From the NCBI RefSeq assembly GCF_028682635.1, contig NZ_JANHLK010000016.1:62001-126000 (forward strand): DNA of 64,000 nucleotides, in the 5' to 3' direction. Positions 42,405 through 51,575 of the stretch are shown here, piece by piece. How positions within the stretch are numbered: position 1 is the first letter of the stretch; each line of letters begins with the position of its first letter. Made by a program: the position numbers and the translations under genes. Below the pieces are notes generated by a model that had not been told where the DNA came from, ran no database searches, and saw nothing but the letters and a program-made list of their open reading frames with translations. The DNA comes from Pseudomonas putida (GTDB lineage: Bacteria; Pseudomonadota; Gammaproteobacteria; Pseudomonadales; Pseudomonadaceae).

Positions 42405-45215
42405 ATGCAGGATGCGCGCCCAAACCCGACGCTGGACCTGGAGTATTGTGTCGAACGTCCGATTTTCATGGACTTCCTGCAGCACGCCGGACGCACGCCC
42501 GATGCCGTGGCGGTGGTTTCCCAACACGCCACGTGCAGCTACGGCGAACTGGAAGCGATCAGCCAGCGCCTGGCGGGCTTTCTGCTTGAACAGGGCGCGA
42601 GGCCATCCGACCGGGTGGTTATCGTCTCCGGGCGCTGTGCGGGGCTGGTCTACGCCATGCTCGGTGCCTCGCGCGCCGGCTTGACCTTCACCGTTGCCGA
42701 CATGGCCTATCCCCGTGCGCGCATCGAGCAGATCATCCAGGTGCTCGAGCCGAGTTTTGTCCTCGTTTGCGGCGAGGCCGCGTTCGAGCTCGATCCCCGG
42801 CGATCGTCCGCGATACGCTTGGTCAATATCCCTGAAATGCCCGGCGACGTGCTGAAGGCCTTCGCCGTCGAGCCAAGGGGCTTGCCAGAGGTCAATCCTG
42901 GAGACCCGGCCTATATCACCTTCACCTCGGGCAGTACCGGCGAGCCGAAGGGGATTGTCACCCATCACTCGCCCCTGGTGCATTTCATCGAATGGCATAG
43001 CCAGCGTCATTCGTTGACCAGGGACAGTTGCTTTTCCCTGCTGTCAGGGCTGGGTCACGATCCGGTCTACAGGGACGTGTTCACGCCGCTGTCCATTGGC
43101 GCAAAGGTCGTGATCCCGGCCCAGTCGACCGTTATCGATCCAGCCGCATTGGCCAAATGGATACACCAGCACGGGATCTCCGTCATTCACCTCACGCCGC
43201 CCTTGGGCAAACTCATTGAAACCGGGGCGAAGATCAGTGGCTTGCAGTTCGATGACCTGCGCTACCTGTTCTGGGGCGGGGATGCCTTGAGCAACACCCT
43301 GTACCAGCAAATCTGCGCCATCGCCCCCAACGCCATCAGCGTCAACTTCTACGGCACGACCGAAACGCCCCAGGCGATGGCTTACCATCAGATCGATCCC
43401 GCGCTCGACAATTCAAGGATCCCGCTGGGCAAAGGTATCGAAGGCGCGCAACTGTTGCTGGTCAATGAGGCCAATCGGTTGGTCGGCGAAGGCGAAGTCG
43501 GGGAGATCCTGATACGCAGCCCGTATCTGTCCCTGGGTTACTACGGTGATGCAGCGCTGACCAAGGAAAAGTTCGTGGTCAACCCCTTTACCCGGGCCGA
43601 GGGTGACATCTGCTATCGAACCGGCGACCTGGGCACCTACCTTGCCGATGGCAGTGTCATGTTCCGCGGGCGCGGCGACAGCCAGGTGAAGATTCGCGGC
43701 CATCGCATCGAGCTCGCTGAAATCGAAGGTGCGATCTCCAGGCATCCGCGGATCAAACAGTGCGTGGTGCTGGCCGACAACGACCGTTCGAACGTGAAGC
43801 TGGTGGCCTGCTGCGTTGCAGCCAAGCCGGTTGCAGCGGTTGAACTGCGTGAGCAGGTGGGGCAGGCGCTGCCTGACTACATGGTGCCGGCGTTGTTCGT
43901 GTTCGTGGAGTCCATTCCACTGACGCCCAACGGCAAGATCGACAAGCGGGCATTGCAGGCGCTGGTCGATAGCCAGGCGGCCCCCGTCAATGCCAGCCAG
44001 GACCTGTCGCCGCTGGCGCTCAAGTTGTCCCAGGCATGGGCGGAAATTCTTGAAGTGCCGCGCATCGATCCGCAGTTGACGTTCGTTGAACTAGGCGGGG
44101 ATTCACTCTCGTTCGTGCAGGCTTCCATGGTGCTGGAAGAGCTGATCGGCCATCTGCCCGATCAATGGGAAATGATCCCGGTCGTTGAATTGTGTGAACT
44201 GGCCAGCGACACCAAGGCCTCGCGGTTTTCGATCCGGGCCATGGAAGTGCCGGTGTTTTTACGCGTGGTGTCCATCGTGTTGATTGTGATGGGGCATTTC
44301 AATGTGTATACGCCGTGGCCGGTGTTCGGCGAAACCATGGCCCTGTTCCTGATTTCCGGGGTCAGCCTGGCGAGGTTTCAGTTCAAGGCCATCAATGAGT
44401 ACGGGAGCGTGCGCACGCTGGTGAAGTCCGTTGCCAGTATCGCGGTGCCAACGATCCTCTATACGGTGTTGGTGCAATTGCTGTTCGACAAAGTGCATTG
44501 GCAATCACTGTTGCTGATTTCCAATTGGTTTACAGCGGATAGCGTCGGTGTCTTCACCTATTGGTACATAGAACTGCTGGTGCAGATGCTGGTGATCATC
44601 GGGTTCGCGCTGTCGTTCGAGCGCGTGAGAAACATCATCAGTGCAGACCCGTTTCGTTGTTTTGTCATAGCGTCCTGCGTGTTGGCGGTGGCTGACGTGC
44701 TGATCAGTCTCTATGTGTTCGATGCGAGCGCGCTGTTCAATCGGGTGCCACAGCATTACCTGGCGATCATGGTGCTCGGCATGGCCATTCACAGTGCCAG
44801 TACAACCACCCAGAAGTGGATCGTCAGTGCCGTTGCCGTCCTGGTGGTGGGTTGGCAGGACATGGTGGCCATGTTGGGGTATGGACCGTTCGCCGGCGAG
44901 ATCTGGAGCCATTTCGATATCGCCCTGCCTGCCGCGCTCCTGGTGATCTGGGTCCGGTCCATTCCCGTACCCGGTCTGATGGCGCGGGGCATGGCGTTGA
45001 TTGCCTCCTCGACCCTGTATATCTACTTGACGCACTTCCAGTTCCTGTCGGTGGCCCGGCGCCTCGGCGATTATCCGCTGCTCGCGGTGGTGCTCGCCGT
45101 CGTCGGTGGCGTGGCGGTGGCGTATGTCTGGAACAAGGTGGTGCGCTGGGTGATGATGCGCGGCAATGGCGACGGCAAGAAGCGTGGTGCGGATAAAATC
45201 GAGCGGGTGGCGTGA
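42405..45215 (+). CDS. Adenylation / carrier / membrane-acyltransferase fusion (NRPS-like)
   Basis: 936 residues from the ATG at 42405 (GGGGAG upstream, wide spacing; a start at 42285 is open but unsupported). An amino-acid adenylation domain covers about 20-520: TFTSGSTGEPKG near 173-183, YGTTET, YRTGDLG at 404-410 and NGKIDKRAL around 509-517. A carrier domain follows with LGGDS and phosphopantetheine Ser567. Residues 615-925 form about ten membrane segments of the acyltransferase-3 type, with Arg620-x10-His631. An amino acid is apparently activated, held on the carrier and transferred by the membrane domain to a surface acceptor. By eye, the acidic residue that binds the alpha-amino group (Asp219) is kept. 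It resembles a one-protein version of D-alanylation logic. The product is unknown. Confidence 0.85.
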   Translation: MQDARPNPTLDLEYCVERPIFMDFLQHAGRTPDAVAVVSQHATCSYGELEAISQRLAGFLLEQGARPSDRVVIVSGRCAGLVYAMLGASRAGLTFTVADMAYPRARIEQIIQVLEPSFVLVCGEAAFELDPRRSSAIRLVNIPEMPGDVLKAFAVEPRGLPEVNPGDPAYITFTSGSTGEPKGIVTHHSPLVHFIEWHSQRHSLTRDSCFSLLSGLGHDPVYRDVFTPLSIGAKVVIPAQSTVIDPAALAKWIHQHGISVIHLTPPLGKLIETGAKISGLQFDDLRYLFWGGDALSNTLYQQICAIAPNAISVNFYGTTETPQAMAYHQIDPALDNSRIPLGKGIEGAQLLLVNEANRLVGEGEVGEILIRSPYLSLGYYGDAALTKEKFVVNPFTRAEGDICYRTGDLGTYLADGSVMFRGRGDSQVKIRGHRIELAEIEGAISRHPRIKQCVVLADNDRSNVKLVACCVAAKPVAAVELREQVGQALPDYMVPALFVFVESIPLTPNGKIDKRALQALVDSQAAPVNASQDLSPLALKLSQAWAEILEVPRIDPQLTFVELGGDSLSFVQASMVLEELIGHLPDQWEMIPVVELCELASDTKASRFSIRAMEVPVFLRVVSIVLIVMGHFNVYTPWPVFGETMALFLISGVSLARFQFKAINEYGSVRTLVKSVASIAVPTILYTVLVQLLFDKVHWQSLLLISNWFTADSVGVFTYWYIELLVQMLVIIGFALSFERVRNIISADPFRCFVIASCVLAVADVLISLYVFDASALFNRVPQHYLAIMVLGMAIHSASTTTQKWIVSAVAVLVVGWQDMVAMLGYGPFAGEIWSHFDIALPAALLVIWVRSIPVPGLMARGMALIASSTLYIYLTHFQFLSVARRLGDYPLLAVVLAVVGGVAVAYVWNKVVRWVMMRGNGDGKKRGADKIERVA

Positions 45216-45312
45216 CGGTTCCGTAAACTGGCGGCGCAACAGGCGTTGCGCCGTGCATGCCGCTGCTGACATGCGCGCGCCGCCGACTTACCACCTCAAG
45301 CAAGAGATCCCC

Positions 45313-45693
45313 ATGGCAAACCAAGACCTGACCTTCGTTCCCGATCCCGATGCGGACTCCATTTCCTCAGACGTCGCCGGTTTCGCCGGCATGCTGGTCT
45401 CCACCCAGATTCCGACCCGTGCCGATGGCAGCCTTGAACTGGGCGATATCACCCTGCAAAGCGAGTGCACTCTGCAAGCGCTGAAAGTGGCGCTGGAGCG
45501 CGCCGGCAGTTCCATGGACCGGGTGCTGCACCTGACCATCTACCTCACCGACATGGCCGACCGCGCCGCGTTCAACGAGGTCTACAAGCGCTTCTTCGCC
45601 AAACCGTGGCCGGTGCGCGCTGCGGTGGGCGTGGCGTCGTTGGCGGTCGAAGGGATGCGGGTGGAAGTCACCGCAATGGCTGCCAAAGCCTGA
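45313..45693 (+). CDS. RidA/YjgF-family enamine/imine deaminase
   Basis: 126 residues from the ATG at 45313. The family pattern includes GFAGMLVSTQIPTRADG, QALKVALERAGSSMDRVL and the terminal VRAAVGVASLAVEGMRVEV; the arginine in PVRAAVGV is the usual carboxylate-binding residue. RidA proteins hydrolyse reactive enamines formed by PLP enzymes. The gene follows the fusion-protein gene after about 100 bases and may be unrelated to it. Confidence 0.9.
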   Translation: MANQDLTFVPDPDADSISSDVAGFAGMLVSTQIPTRADGSLELGDITLQSECTLQALKVALERAGSSMDRVLHLTIYLTDMADRAAFNEVYKRFFAKPWPVRAAVGVASLAVEGMRVEVTAMAAKA

Positions 45694-45713
45694 TCGTAAT
45701 CCCACACGCGAAC

Positions 45714-45797
45714 TGTAGGAGCTGGCTTGCTAGCGAAGAGGCCAGAAAGAGCAACGCAATACTCAAGGCCGCCTTCGCTGGCAAGCCAGCTCCTACA
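45714..45797. repeat. REP doublet
   Basis: tgtaggagctggcttgctag and its inverted partner gctggcaagccagctcctac enclose ccagaaagagcaacgcaata, the same interior as in the array at 50.6 kb. It is a single unit lying between the RidA and U32 genes. Confidence 0.9.
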
Positions 45798-45926
45798 AGG
45801 GGTTTGTGGTACGCGCAGATGCATCTGGGTATCCGGAAGCCGCCACCTGGCAGTACACGGGTGCCCCTCAGGCATTTCACCGCTACAATGCGCGCCTCGA
45901 CCGTGACAGCCTGACTAAAAAATATT

Positions 45927-47924
45927 ATGTCCCTGCCCAAACATCACCTGGAATTGCTCAGCCCCGCCCGTGACGTGGCGATCGCCCGCGAGGCCATCCT
46001 GCATGGCGCTGATGCCGTCTACCTCGGCGGCCCGAGCTTCGGCGCCCGGCATAACGCCTGCAACGAGGTGAGCGATATCGCCGCCCTGGTGGAGTTCGCC
46101 CATCGCTACCACGCCCGGGTGTTCACCACCATCAACACCATCCTGCACGACAACGAGCTGGAGCCGGCCCGCAAGCTGATCCACGAACTGTACGATGCCG
46201 GTGTCGACGCGCTGATCGTCCAGGACCTGGGCGTGATGGAACTGGACATCCCGCCGATCGAGCTGCATGCCAGCACCCAGACCGACATCCGCACCCTGGA
46301 GCGGGCGAAATTCCTCGACCAGGCCGGTTTCTCGCAACTGGTACTGGCCCGCGAGCTGAACCTGCAGGAAATTAGCGCCATCGCCGACGAAACCGACGCG
46401 GCGATCGAGTTCTTCATCCACGGTGCGCTGTGCGTGGCGTTCTCCGGCCAGTGCAACATTTCCCACGCCCACACCGGCCGCAGCGCCAACCGCGGCGACT
46501 GCTCCCAGGCCTGCCGCCTGCCGTATACCCTCAAGGACGAGAAGGGCGGGGTGATCGCCTACGAGAAGCACCTGCTGTCGATGAAGGACAACAACCAGAG
46601 CGCCAACATCCGCGCCCTGGTGGAAGCTGGCGTGCGCTCGTTCAAGATCGAAGGGCGCTACAAGGACATGGGCTACGTGAAGAACATCACCGCCTATTAC
46701 CGCCAGCGCCTGGACGCCGTGCTCGAAGACCGCCCGGACCTGGCCCGCGCGTCCAGCGGCCGCACCGCGCATTTCTTCCTGCCCGATCCGGACAAGACCT
46801 TCCACCGTGGCAGCACCGACTACTTCGTCAGCGAGCGCAAGATCGACATCGGCGCCTTTGACTCGCCAACCTTCACCGGCCTGCCGGTGGGCGTGGTGGA
46901 AAAAGTCGGCAAGCGCGATCTGCTGGTGGTCACCCACGAGCCGCTGTCCAACGGTGACGGCCTCAACGTCCTGGTCAAGCGTGAAGTGGTGGGCTGGCGG
47001 ACGAACATCGCCGAGCCAAAAGGTGAATTCGAAGAAGACGGCGAGAAACGCTATCGCTACCGCGTCGAGCCGAACGAGATGCCCAAGGGCTTGCACCAGT
47101 TGCGCCCGAATCACCCGTTGAGCCGCAACCTGGATCACAACTGGGCCCAGGCGCTGCAAAAGACCTCCGCCGAGCGCCGGATCGGTCTTTCCTGGGTGGC
47201 GCGCCTGCGTGAAGAGCGCCTGGAACTGATTGCCACCAGCGAAGAGGGCATCAGCGCCAGTGTGGCCCTGGATGGTCCGTTCGGCGTGGCCAACAAGCCG
47301 GAGCAGGCCCTGGAGCAGCTGCACGATCTGCTGGGCCAACTGGGCACCACCGAGTACCACGCCACCAACATCAAGCTGGACGCGCCGCAGGCGTTCTTCA
47401 TTCCCAACTCGCAGCTCAAGGCCTTGCGCCGCGAAGTGATCGAAGCACTCACCGTGGCGCGCATCGCGGCCCATCCACGGGGCGGCCGCAAGCCCGAGAC
47501 CACACCACCGCCGGTGTACCCGGAGTCGCACCTGTCGTTCCTGGCCAACGTCTACAACCAGAAGGCCCGCGACTTCTATCACCGTCACGGGGTCAAGCTG
47601 ATCGATGCGGCCTATGAGGCCCATGAGGAGACTGGCGAAGTGCCGGTGATGATCACCAAGCATTGCCTGCGGTTCTCCTTCAACCTGTGCCCCAAGCAGG
47701 CCAAGGGCGTGACGGGCGTGCGCACCAAGGTCGCGCCGATGCAGTTGATCCACGGCGACGAAGTGCTGACGTTGAAATTCGACTGCAAGCCTTGCGAAAT
47801 GCACGTGATCGGCAAGATGAAGGGGCACATCCTCGATCTGCCGCAACCGGGCAGCGTGCAACAGGTCGTCGGGCACATCAGCCCCGAAGACCTGCTCAAG
47901 ACCATCCACCGCGCGCCCCACTGA
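45927..47924 (+). CDS. rlhA: U32 family 23S rRNA hydroxylation protein RlhA-type
   Basis: 665 residues. The peptidase-U32 barrel begins ELLSPARDVAIAREAILHGADAVYLGG (two overlapping blocks), and the conserved cysteine-rich stretch holds SGQCNISH and NRGDCSQACRLPY. A DUF3656-type C-terminal region has cysteines in KHCLRFSFNLCPKQ and CKPCEM, suited to an iron-sulfur cluster. Length and architecture match E. coli RlhA (YdcP), which is needed for 5-hydroxycytidine at 23S C2501, rather than the shorter TrhP. Confidence 0.85.
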   Translation: MSLPKHHLELLSPARDVAIAREAILHGADAVYLGGPSFGARHNACNEVSDIAALVEFAHRYHARVFTTINTILHDNELEPARKLIHELYDAGVDALIVQDLGVMELDIPPIELHASTQTDIRTLERAKFLDQAGFSQLVLARELNLQEISAIADETDAAIEFFIHGALCVAFSGQCNISHAHTGRSANRGDCSQACRLPYTLKDEKGGVIAYEKHLLSMKDNNQSANIRALVEAGVRSFKIEGRYKDMGYVKNITAYYRQRLDAVLEDRPDLARASSGRTAHFFLPDPDKTFHRGSTDYFVSERKIDIGAFDSPTFTGLPVGVVEKVGKRDLLVVTHEPLSNGDGLNVLVKREVVGWRTNIAEPKGEFEEDGEKRYRYRVEPNEMPKGLHQLRPNHPLSRNLDHNWAQALQKTSAERRIGLSWVARLREERLELIATSEEGISASVALDGPFGVANKPEQALEQLHDLLGQLGTTEYHATNIKLDAPQAFFIPNSQLKALRREVIEALTVARIAAHPRGGRKPETTPPPVYPESHLSFLANVYNQKARDFYHRHGVKLIDAAYEAHEETGEVPVMITKHCLRFSFNLCPKQAKGVTGVRTKVAPMQLIHGDEVLTLKFDCKPCEMHVIGKMKGHILDLPQPGSVQQVVGHISPEDLLKTIHRAPH

Positions 47925-47985
47925 GTGATCGGCGAGCGCGCAGTCAAAGGCTGCGCGCTCGCCAACTCACCCCTCGCAGTTCAGC

Positions 47986-50238
47986 TCACTTCAGGTCGAA
48001 GCGGTCAAGGTTCATCACCTTGGTCCAGGCCGCCACGAAGTCCTTGATGAACTTCTCCTCGCCATTACTGGCATAGAACTCCGACAGCGCGCGCAATTGC
48101 GAGTTGGAGCCGAAGACCAGGTCGACTCGGGTGCCCGTCCACTTTTTCTGGCCGGTCTTGCGATCGCTCGCTTCAAACTCTTCCTGGGCGTCCGACACCG
48201 GTTTCCACTCCACACCCATGTCCAGCAGGTTGGTGAAGAAGTCGGTGGTCAGTGCCTCGGGCCGCGTAGTGAAGACGCCGTGGGAGGTGTTTCCGGCGTT
48301 GGTCTTGAGCACGCGCAGACCGCCGATCAGCACGGTCATTTCCGGCGCGGTCAGGGTCAGCAACTGCGCCTTGTCGATCAACAGCGACTCCGCCGATACG
48401 CTGTATCTGCCCTTGAGGTAATTGCGGAAGCCATCGGCGATCGGTTCGAGAAAACCGAACGACTCGACATCGGTCTGTTCCTGGGAAGCGTCCATGCGCC
48501 CTGGGGTGAACGGCACCGTGACCGTGTGCCCGGCATTTTTCGCGGCTTGTTCAACCCCCGCATTACCGGCGAGGACGATCAGGTCGGCGAGGGAGATTTT
48601 CTTGCCGCCGGCGTTGTATTCCTGCTGGATACTTTCGAGTTTCGCCAGTACGTTCCCCAGTTGGTCGGGCTGGTTGGCCTGCCAGAACTTCTGTGGGGCC
48701 AGGCGCAAACGCCCGCCGTTGGCACCGCCGCGTTTGTCCGAACCGCGGAAGGTGGAGGCCGCCGCCCACGCCGTCGAGACCAGTTGCGAGACCGACAGGC
48801 CCGAGGCCAGCAGCTTGCTTTTCAGGGCCGCGACGTCACTGTCGTCGACCAGTGGATGATCGACGGCAGGAATCGGGTCTTGCCACAGCAGTTCTTCATT
48901 AGGCATTTCCGGGCCGAGGTAGCGTGAGAGCGGGCCCATGTCGCGGTGGATCAGCTTGTACCAGGCACGGGCGAAGGCGTCGGCCAGTTGATCGGGGTTC
49001 TCCAGGAAACGCCGGGAAATCGGCTCGTAGATCGGGTCGAAGCGCAGCGCCAGGTCGGTGGTCAGCATGGTTGGATTACGGCGTTTTGACGGGTCGTGCG
49101 CGTCGGGGATGATCCCGGCACCGGCACCGTTTTTCGGCGTCCATTGGTGGGCGCCCGCGGGGCTCTTGGTCAGTTCCCATTCGAAGCCGAATACGTTCTC
49201 CAGGAAGTTGTTGCTCCACTTCGTGGGGGTGGTGGTCCAGGTCACTTCCAGGCCGCTGGTGATAGTGTCCGGGCCTTTGCCGCTGCCGAATTTGTTCCTC
49301 CAGCCCAGACCCTGTTCTTCCAGGCCAGCCGCTTCGGGCTCGGGACCCACGTTGTCGGCGGGGCCGGCGCCATGGGTCTTGCCGAACGCGTGACCGCCGG
49401 CGATCAGCGCCACGGTTTCCTCATCGTTCATGGCCATGCGGCCGAAGGTTTCACGGATGTCCTTGCCGGCGGCCACCGGGTCCGGGTTGCCTTCCGGGCC
49501 TTCCGGGTTCACATAGATCAGGCCCATTTGCACGGCTGCCAGAGGGTTTTCCAGGTTGCGGCCCTGATCGGTACGGCTCTCCTCGTTTTTCCCAGGTTCC
49601 GCAACGAGCGGGCCTTCGCCGGGTTCCTGCACGGGTTTTTGCGCCTTGTCGTAGCGCACGTCACCGCCCAGCCATTTGTTTTCCGAGCCCCAGTAGACAT
49701 CCTCGTCCGGTTCCCAGACGTCAGGCCGGCCACCGGAAAAGCCGAAGGTCTTGAAGCCCATGGATTCCAGCGCGACGTTACCGGTCAGGACGATCAGGTC
49801 GGCCCAGGAAATCTTGTCGCCATACTTTTGCTTGATCGGCCACAGCAGGCGGCGGGCCTTGTCCAGGCTGACGTTGTCCGGCCAACTGTTGAGCGGTGCA
49901 AAACGCTGCTGGCCAGAGCCGGCGCCGCCACGGCCATCGCCGGTACGATAGGTGCCGGCGGAGTGCCAGGCCATGCGCACGAACAGCGGGCCGTAGTGAC
50001 CGAAATCCGCCGGCCACCAGTCTTGCGAGTCGGTCATCAGGGCAGCGAGGTCACGCTTGAGCGCGGCAAAATCCAGGGACTTGAATGCCTCGGCATACTT
50101 GAAGCCCTCGTCCGTGGGGGTAGATAGGGACGAGTGCTGGTGCAGGATCTTCAGATTAAGCTGGTTCGGCCACCAATCGCGGTTCGTGGTGCCACCACCA
50201 GCGGCGTGATTGAACGGGCATTTCGTTTCAGTTCCCAT
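47986..50238 (-). CDS. katG: Catalase-peroxidase KatG
   Basis: 750 residues from the ATG at 50236-50238 (AAGG ten bases upstream), which gives the usual KatG start MGTETKCPFNH; an ATG nine codons earlier is also open. Distal haem-pocket residues lie in VRMAWHSAGTYR, the cross-link tyrosine in GLIYVNPEGPEGNPDP, and the proximal histidine in LIAGGHAFGKTHGAG. The second, inactive KatG domain is complete. It degrades hydrogen peroxide. No oxyR gene is adjacent. Confidence 0.97.
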   Translation of the reverse strand: MGTETKCPFNHAAGGGTTNRDWWPNQLNLKILHQHSSLSTPTDEGFKYAEAFKSLDFAALKRDLAALMTDSQDWWPADFGHYGPLFVRMAWHSAGTYRTGDGRGGAGSGQQRFAPLNSWPDNVSLDKARRLLWPIKQKYGDKISWADLIVLTGNVALESMGFKTFGFSGGRPDVWEPDEDVYWGSENKWLGGDVRYDKAQKPVQEPGEGPLVAEPGKNEESRTDQGRNLENPLAAVQMGLIYVNPEGPEGNPDPVAAGKDIRETFGRMAMNDEETVALIAGGHAFGKTHGAGPADNVGPEPEAAGLEEQGLGWRNKFGSGKGPDTITSGLEVTWTTTPTKWSNNFLENVFGFEWELTKSPAGAHQWTPKNGAGAGIIPDAHDPSKRRNPTMLTTDLALRFDPIYEPISRRFLENPDQLADAFARAWYKLIHRDMGPLSRYLGPEMPNEELLWQDPIPAVDHPLVDDSDVAALKSKLLASGLSVSQLVSTAWAAASTFRGSDKRGGANGGRLRLAPQKFWQANQPDQLGNVLAKLESIQQEYNAGGKKISLADLIVLAGNAGVEQAAKNAGHTVTVPFTPGRMDASQEQTDVESFGFLEPIADGFRNYLKGRYSVSAESLLIDKAQLLTLTAPEMTVLIGGLRVLKTNAGNTSHGVFTTRPEALTTDFFTNLLDMGVEWKPVSDAQEEFEASDRKTGQKKWTGTRVDLVFGSNSQLRALSEFYASNGEEKFIKDFVAAWTKVMNLDRFDLK

Positions 50239-50605
50239 CTGTGAGCTACCTTTGGTCGTGTTCATTCAGCCATCGTCCCGGTTGAGGTCCGATAGCGGTG
50301 AGTGAAATCAATGACTCAGGCTGTTGGCCCAGCAAGTCGATCAACTGATCATCGTGGCCAAACGGGCATCGCGGCACTGGCAAGCGAGTAACCAACGCGA
50401 TGACCCAGGTATGCCTAGTCGGTTTCTGACTCCTGCTTTATCTTCTTATCAGGTCTGGGCCGGCCAGACCGCACCGGCGCTAGTTAAGGCTAGACCGCCC
50501 TTGGGCAGACGGCTAATAGCTGGAGTATTTGTAGTCGATAGGTGGAATCTTTCAAGGCGCCTGAAAATTACGCCTCGAAATGTTTCCTATGAAAGCGTCA
50601 GTGGC
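50239..50605. other. katG upstream region, no gene seen
   Basis: This stretch must contain the katG promoter on the minus strand. It shows no reading frame with start signals and no RNA-gene pattern that I recognise; a small region near 50500-50530 has weak inverted repeats (gaccgccc / gggcagac). It runs into the REP array. Confidence 0.5.
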
Positions 50606-51571
50606 GTATCGCCAGCGAAGAGGCCCGAGAGACCAGCGCAATACTCAAGGCCCCCTTCGCCGGCAAGCCGGGCTCCTACAATGTTGTGTGTTAGACATGA
50701 ATCCGTGGTTTTCCACGGACCTGTAGGAGCTGGCTTGCCAGCGAAGAGGCCCAAGAGAGCAGCGCAATACTCAAGGCAGCCTTCGCCGGCAAGCCGGGCT
50801 CCTACAATGTTGTGTGTTGGCCATGAATCCATGGTTTTCCACGGACCTGTAGGAGCTGGCTTGCCAGCGAAGAGGCCCGAGAGACCAGCGCAATACTCAA
50901 GACCGCCTTCGCCGGCAAGCCGGGCTCCTACACTGTTTTGTGTTGCGCATGAATCCGTGGTCGTCCTCGGACCTGTAGGAGCTGGCTTGCCAGCGAAGAG
51001 GCCCGAAAAAACAGCGCAATACTCAAGGCCGCCTTCGCCGGCAAGCCGGGCTCCTACAATGTTGTGTGTTGGACATGGAACCGTGGTCGTCCTCGGACCT
51101 GTAGGAGCTGGCTTGCCAGCGAAGAGGCCCGAGAGACCAGCGCAATACTCAAGGCCGCCTTCGCCGGCAAGCCGGGCTCCTACAATGTTGTGTGTTGGAC
51201 ATGGAACCGTGGTCGTCCTCGGACCTGTAGGAGCTGGCTTGCCAGCGAAGAGGCCCGAGAGACCAGCGCAATACTCAACACCGCCTTCGCCGGCAAGCCG
51301 GGCTCCTACAATGTTTTGTGTTGGGCATGGAGCCGTGGTCGTCCTCGGACCTGTAGGAGCTGGCTTGCCAGCGAAGAGGCCCGAAAAACCAGCGCAATAC
51401 CCAAGACCGCCTTCGCCGGCAAGCCGGGCTCCTACAATGTTGTGTGTTGGACATGAATCCGTGGTTTTCCACGGACCTGTAGGCGCTGGCTTGCCAGCGA
51501 AGAGGCCCGAGAGACCAGCGCAATACTCAAGGCCGCCTTCGCCGGCAAGCCGGGCTCCTACAATGTTCCAA
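50606..51571. repeat. REP array, eight units with 126-base period
   Basis: Eight copies of gccagcgaagaggcccgaga (first one truncated at 50606) recur every 126 bases. Each holds a forward REP, caatactcaaggccgccttc, and the inverted partner gccggcaagccgggctccta, joined by the spacer caatgttgtgtgttggacat. The period is divisible by three, so long frames persist on both strands without coding meaning. The array ends at the stop of the nitrate reductase gene. Confidence 0.97.
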
Positions 51572-51575
51572 CCAC

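Noticed and set aside
45915..47921. 668-codon minus-strand frame opposite the U32 gene
   Set aside because: Antisense shadow; the plus strand shows clear U32 motifs and cysteine clusters.
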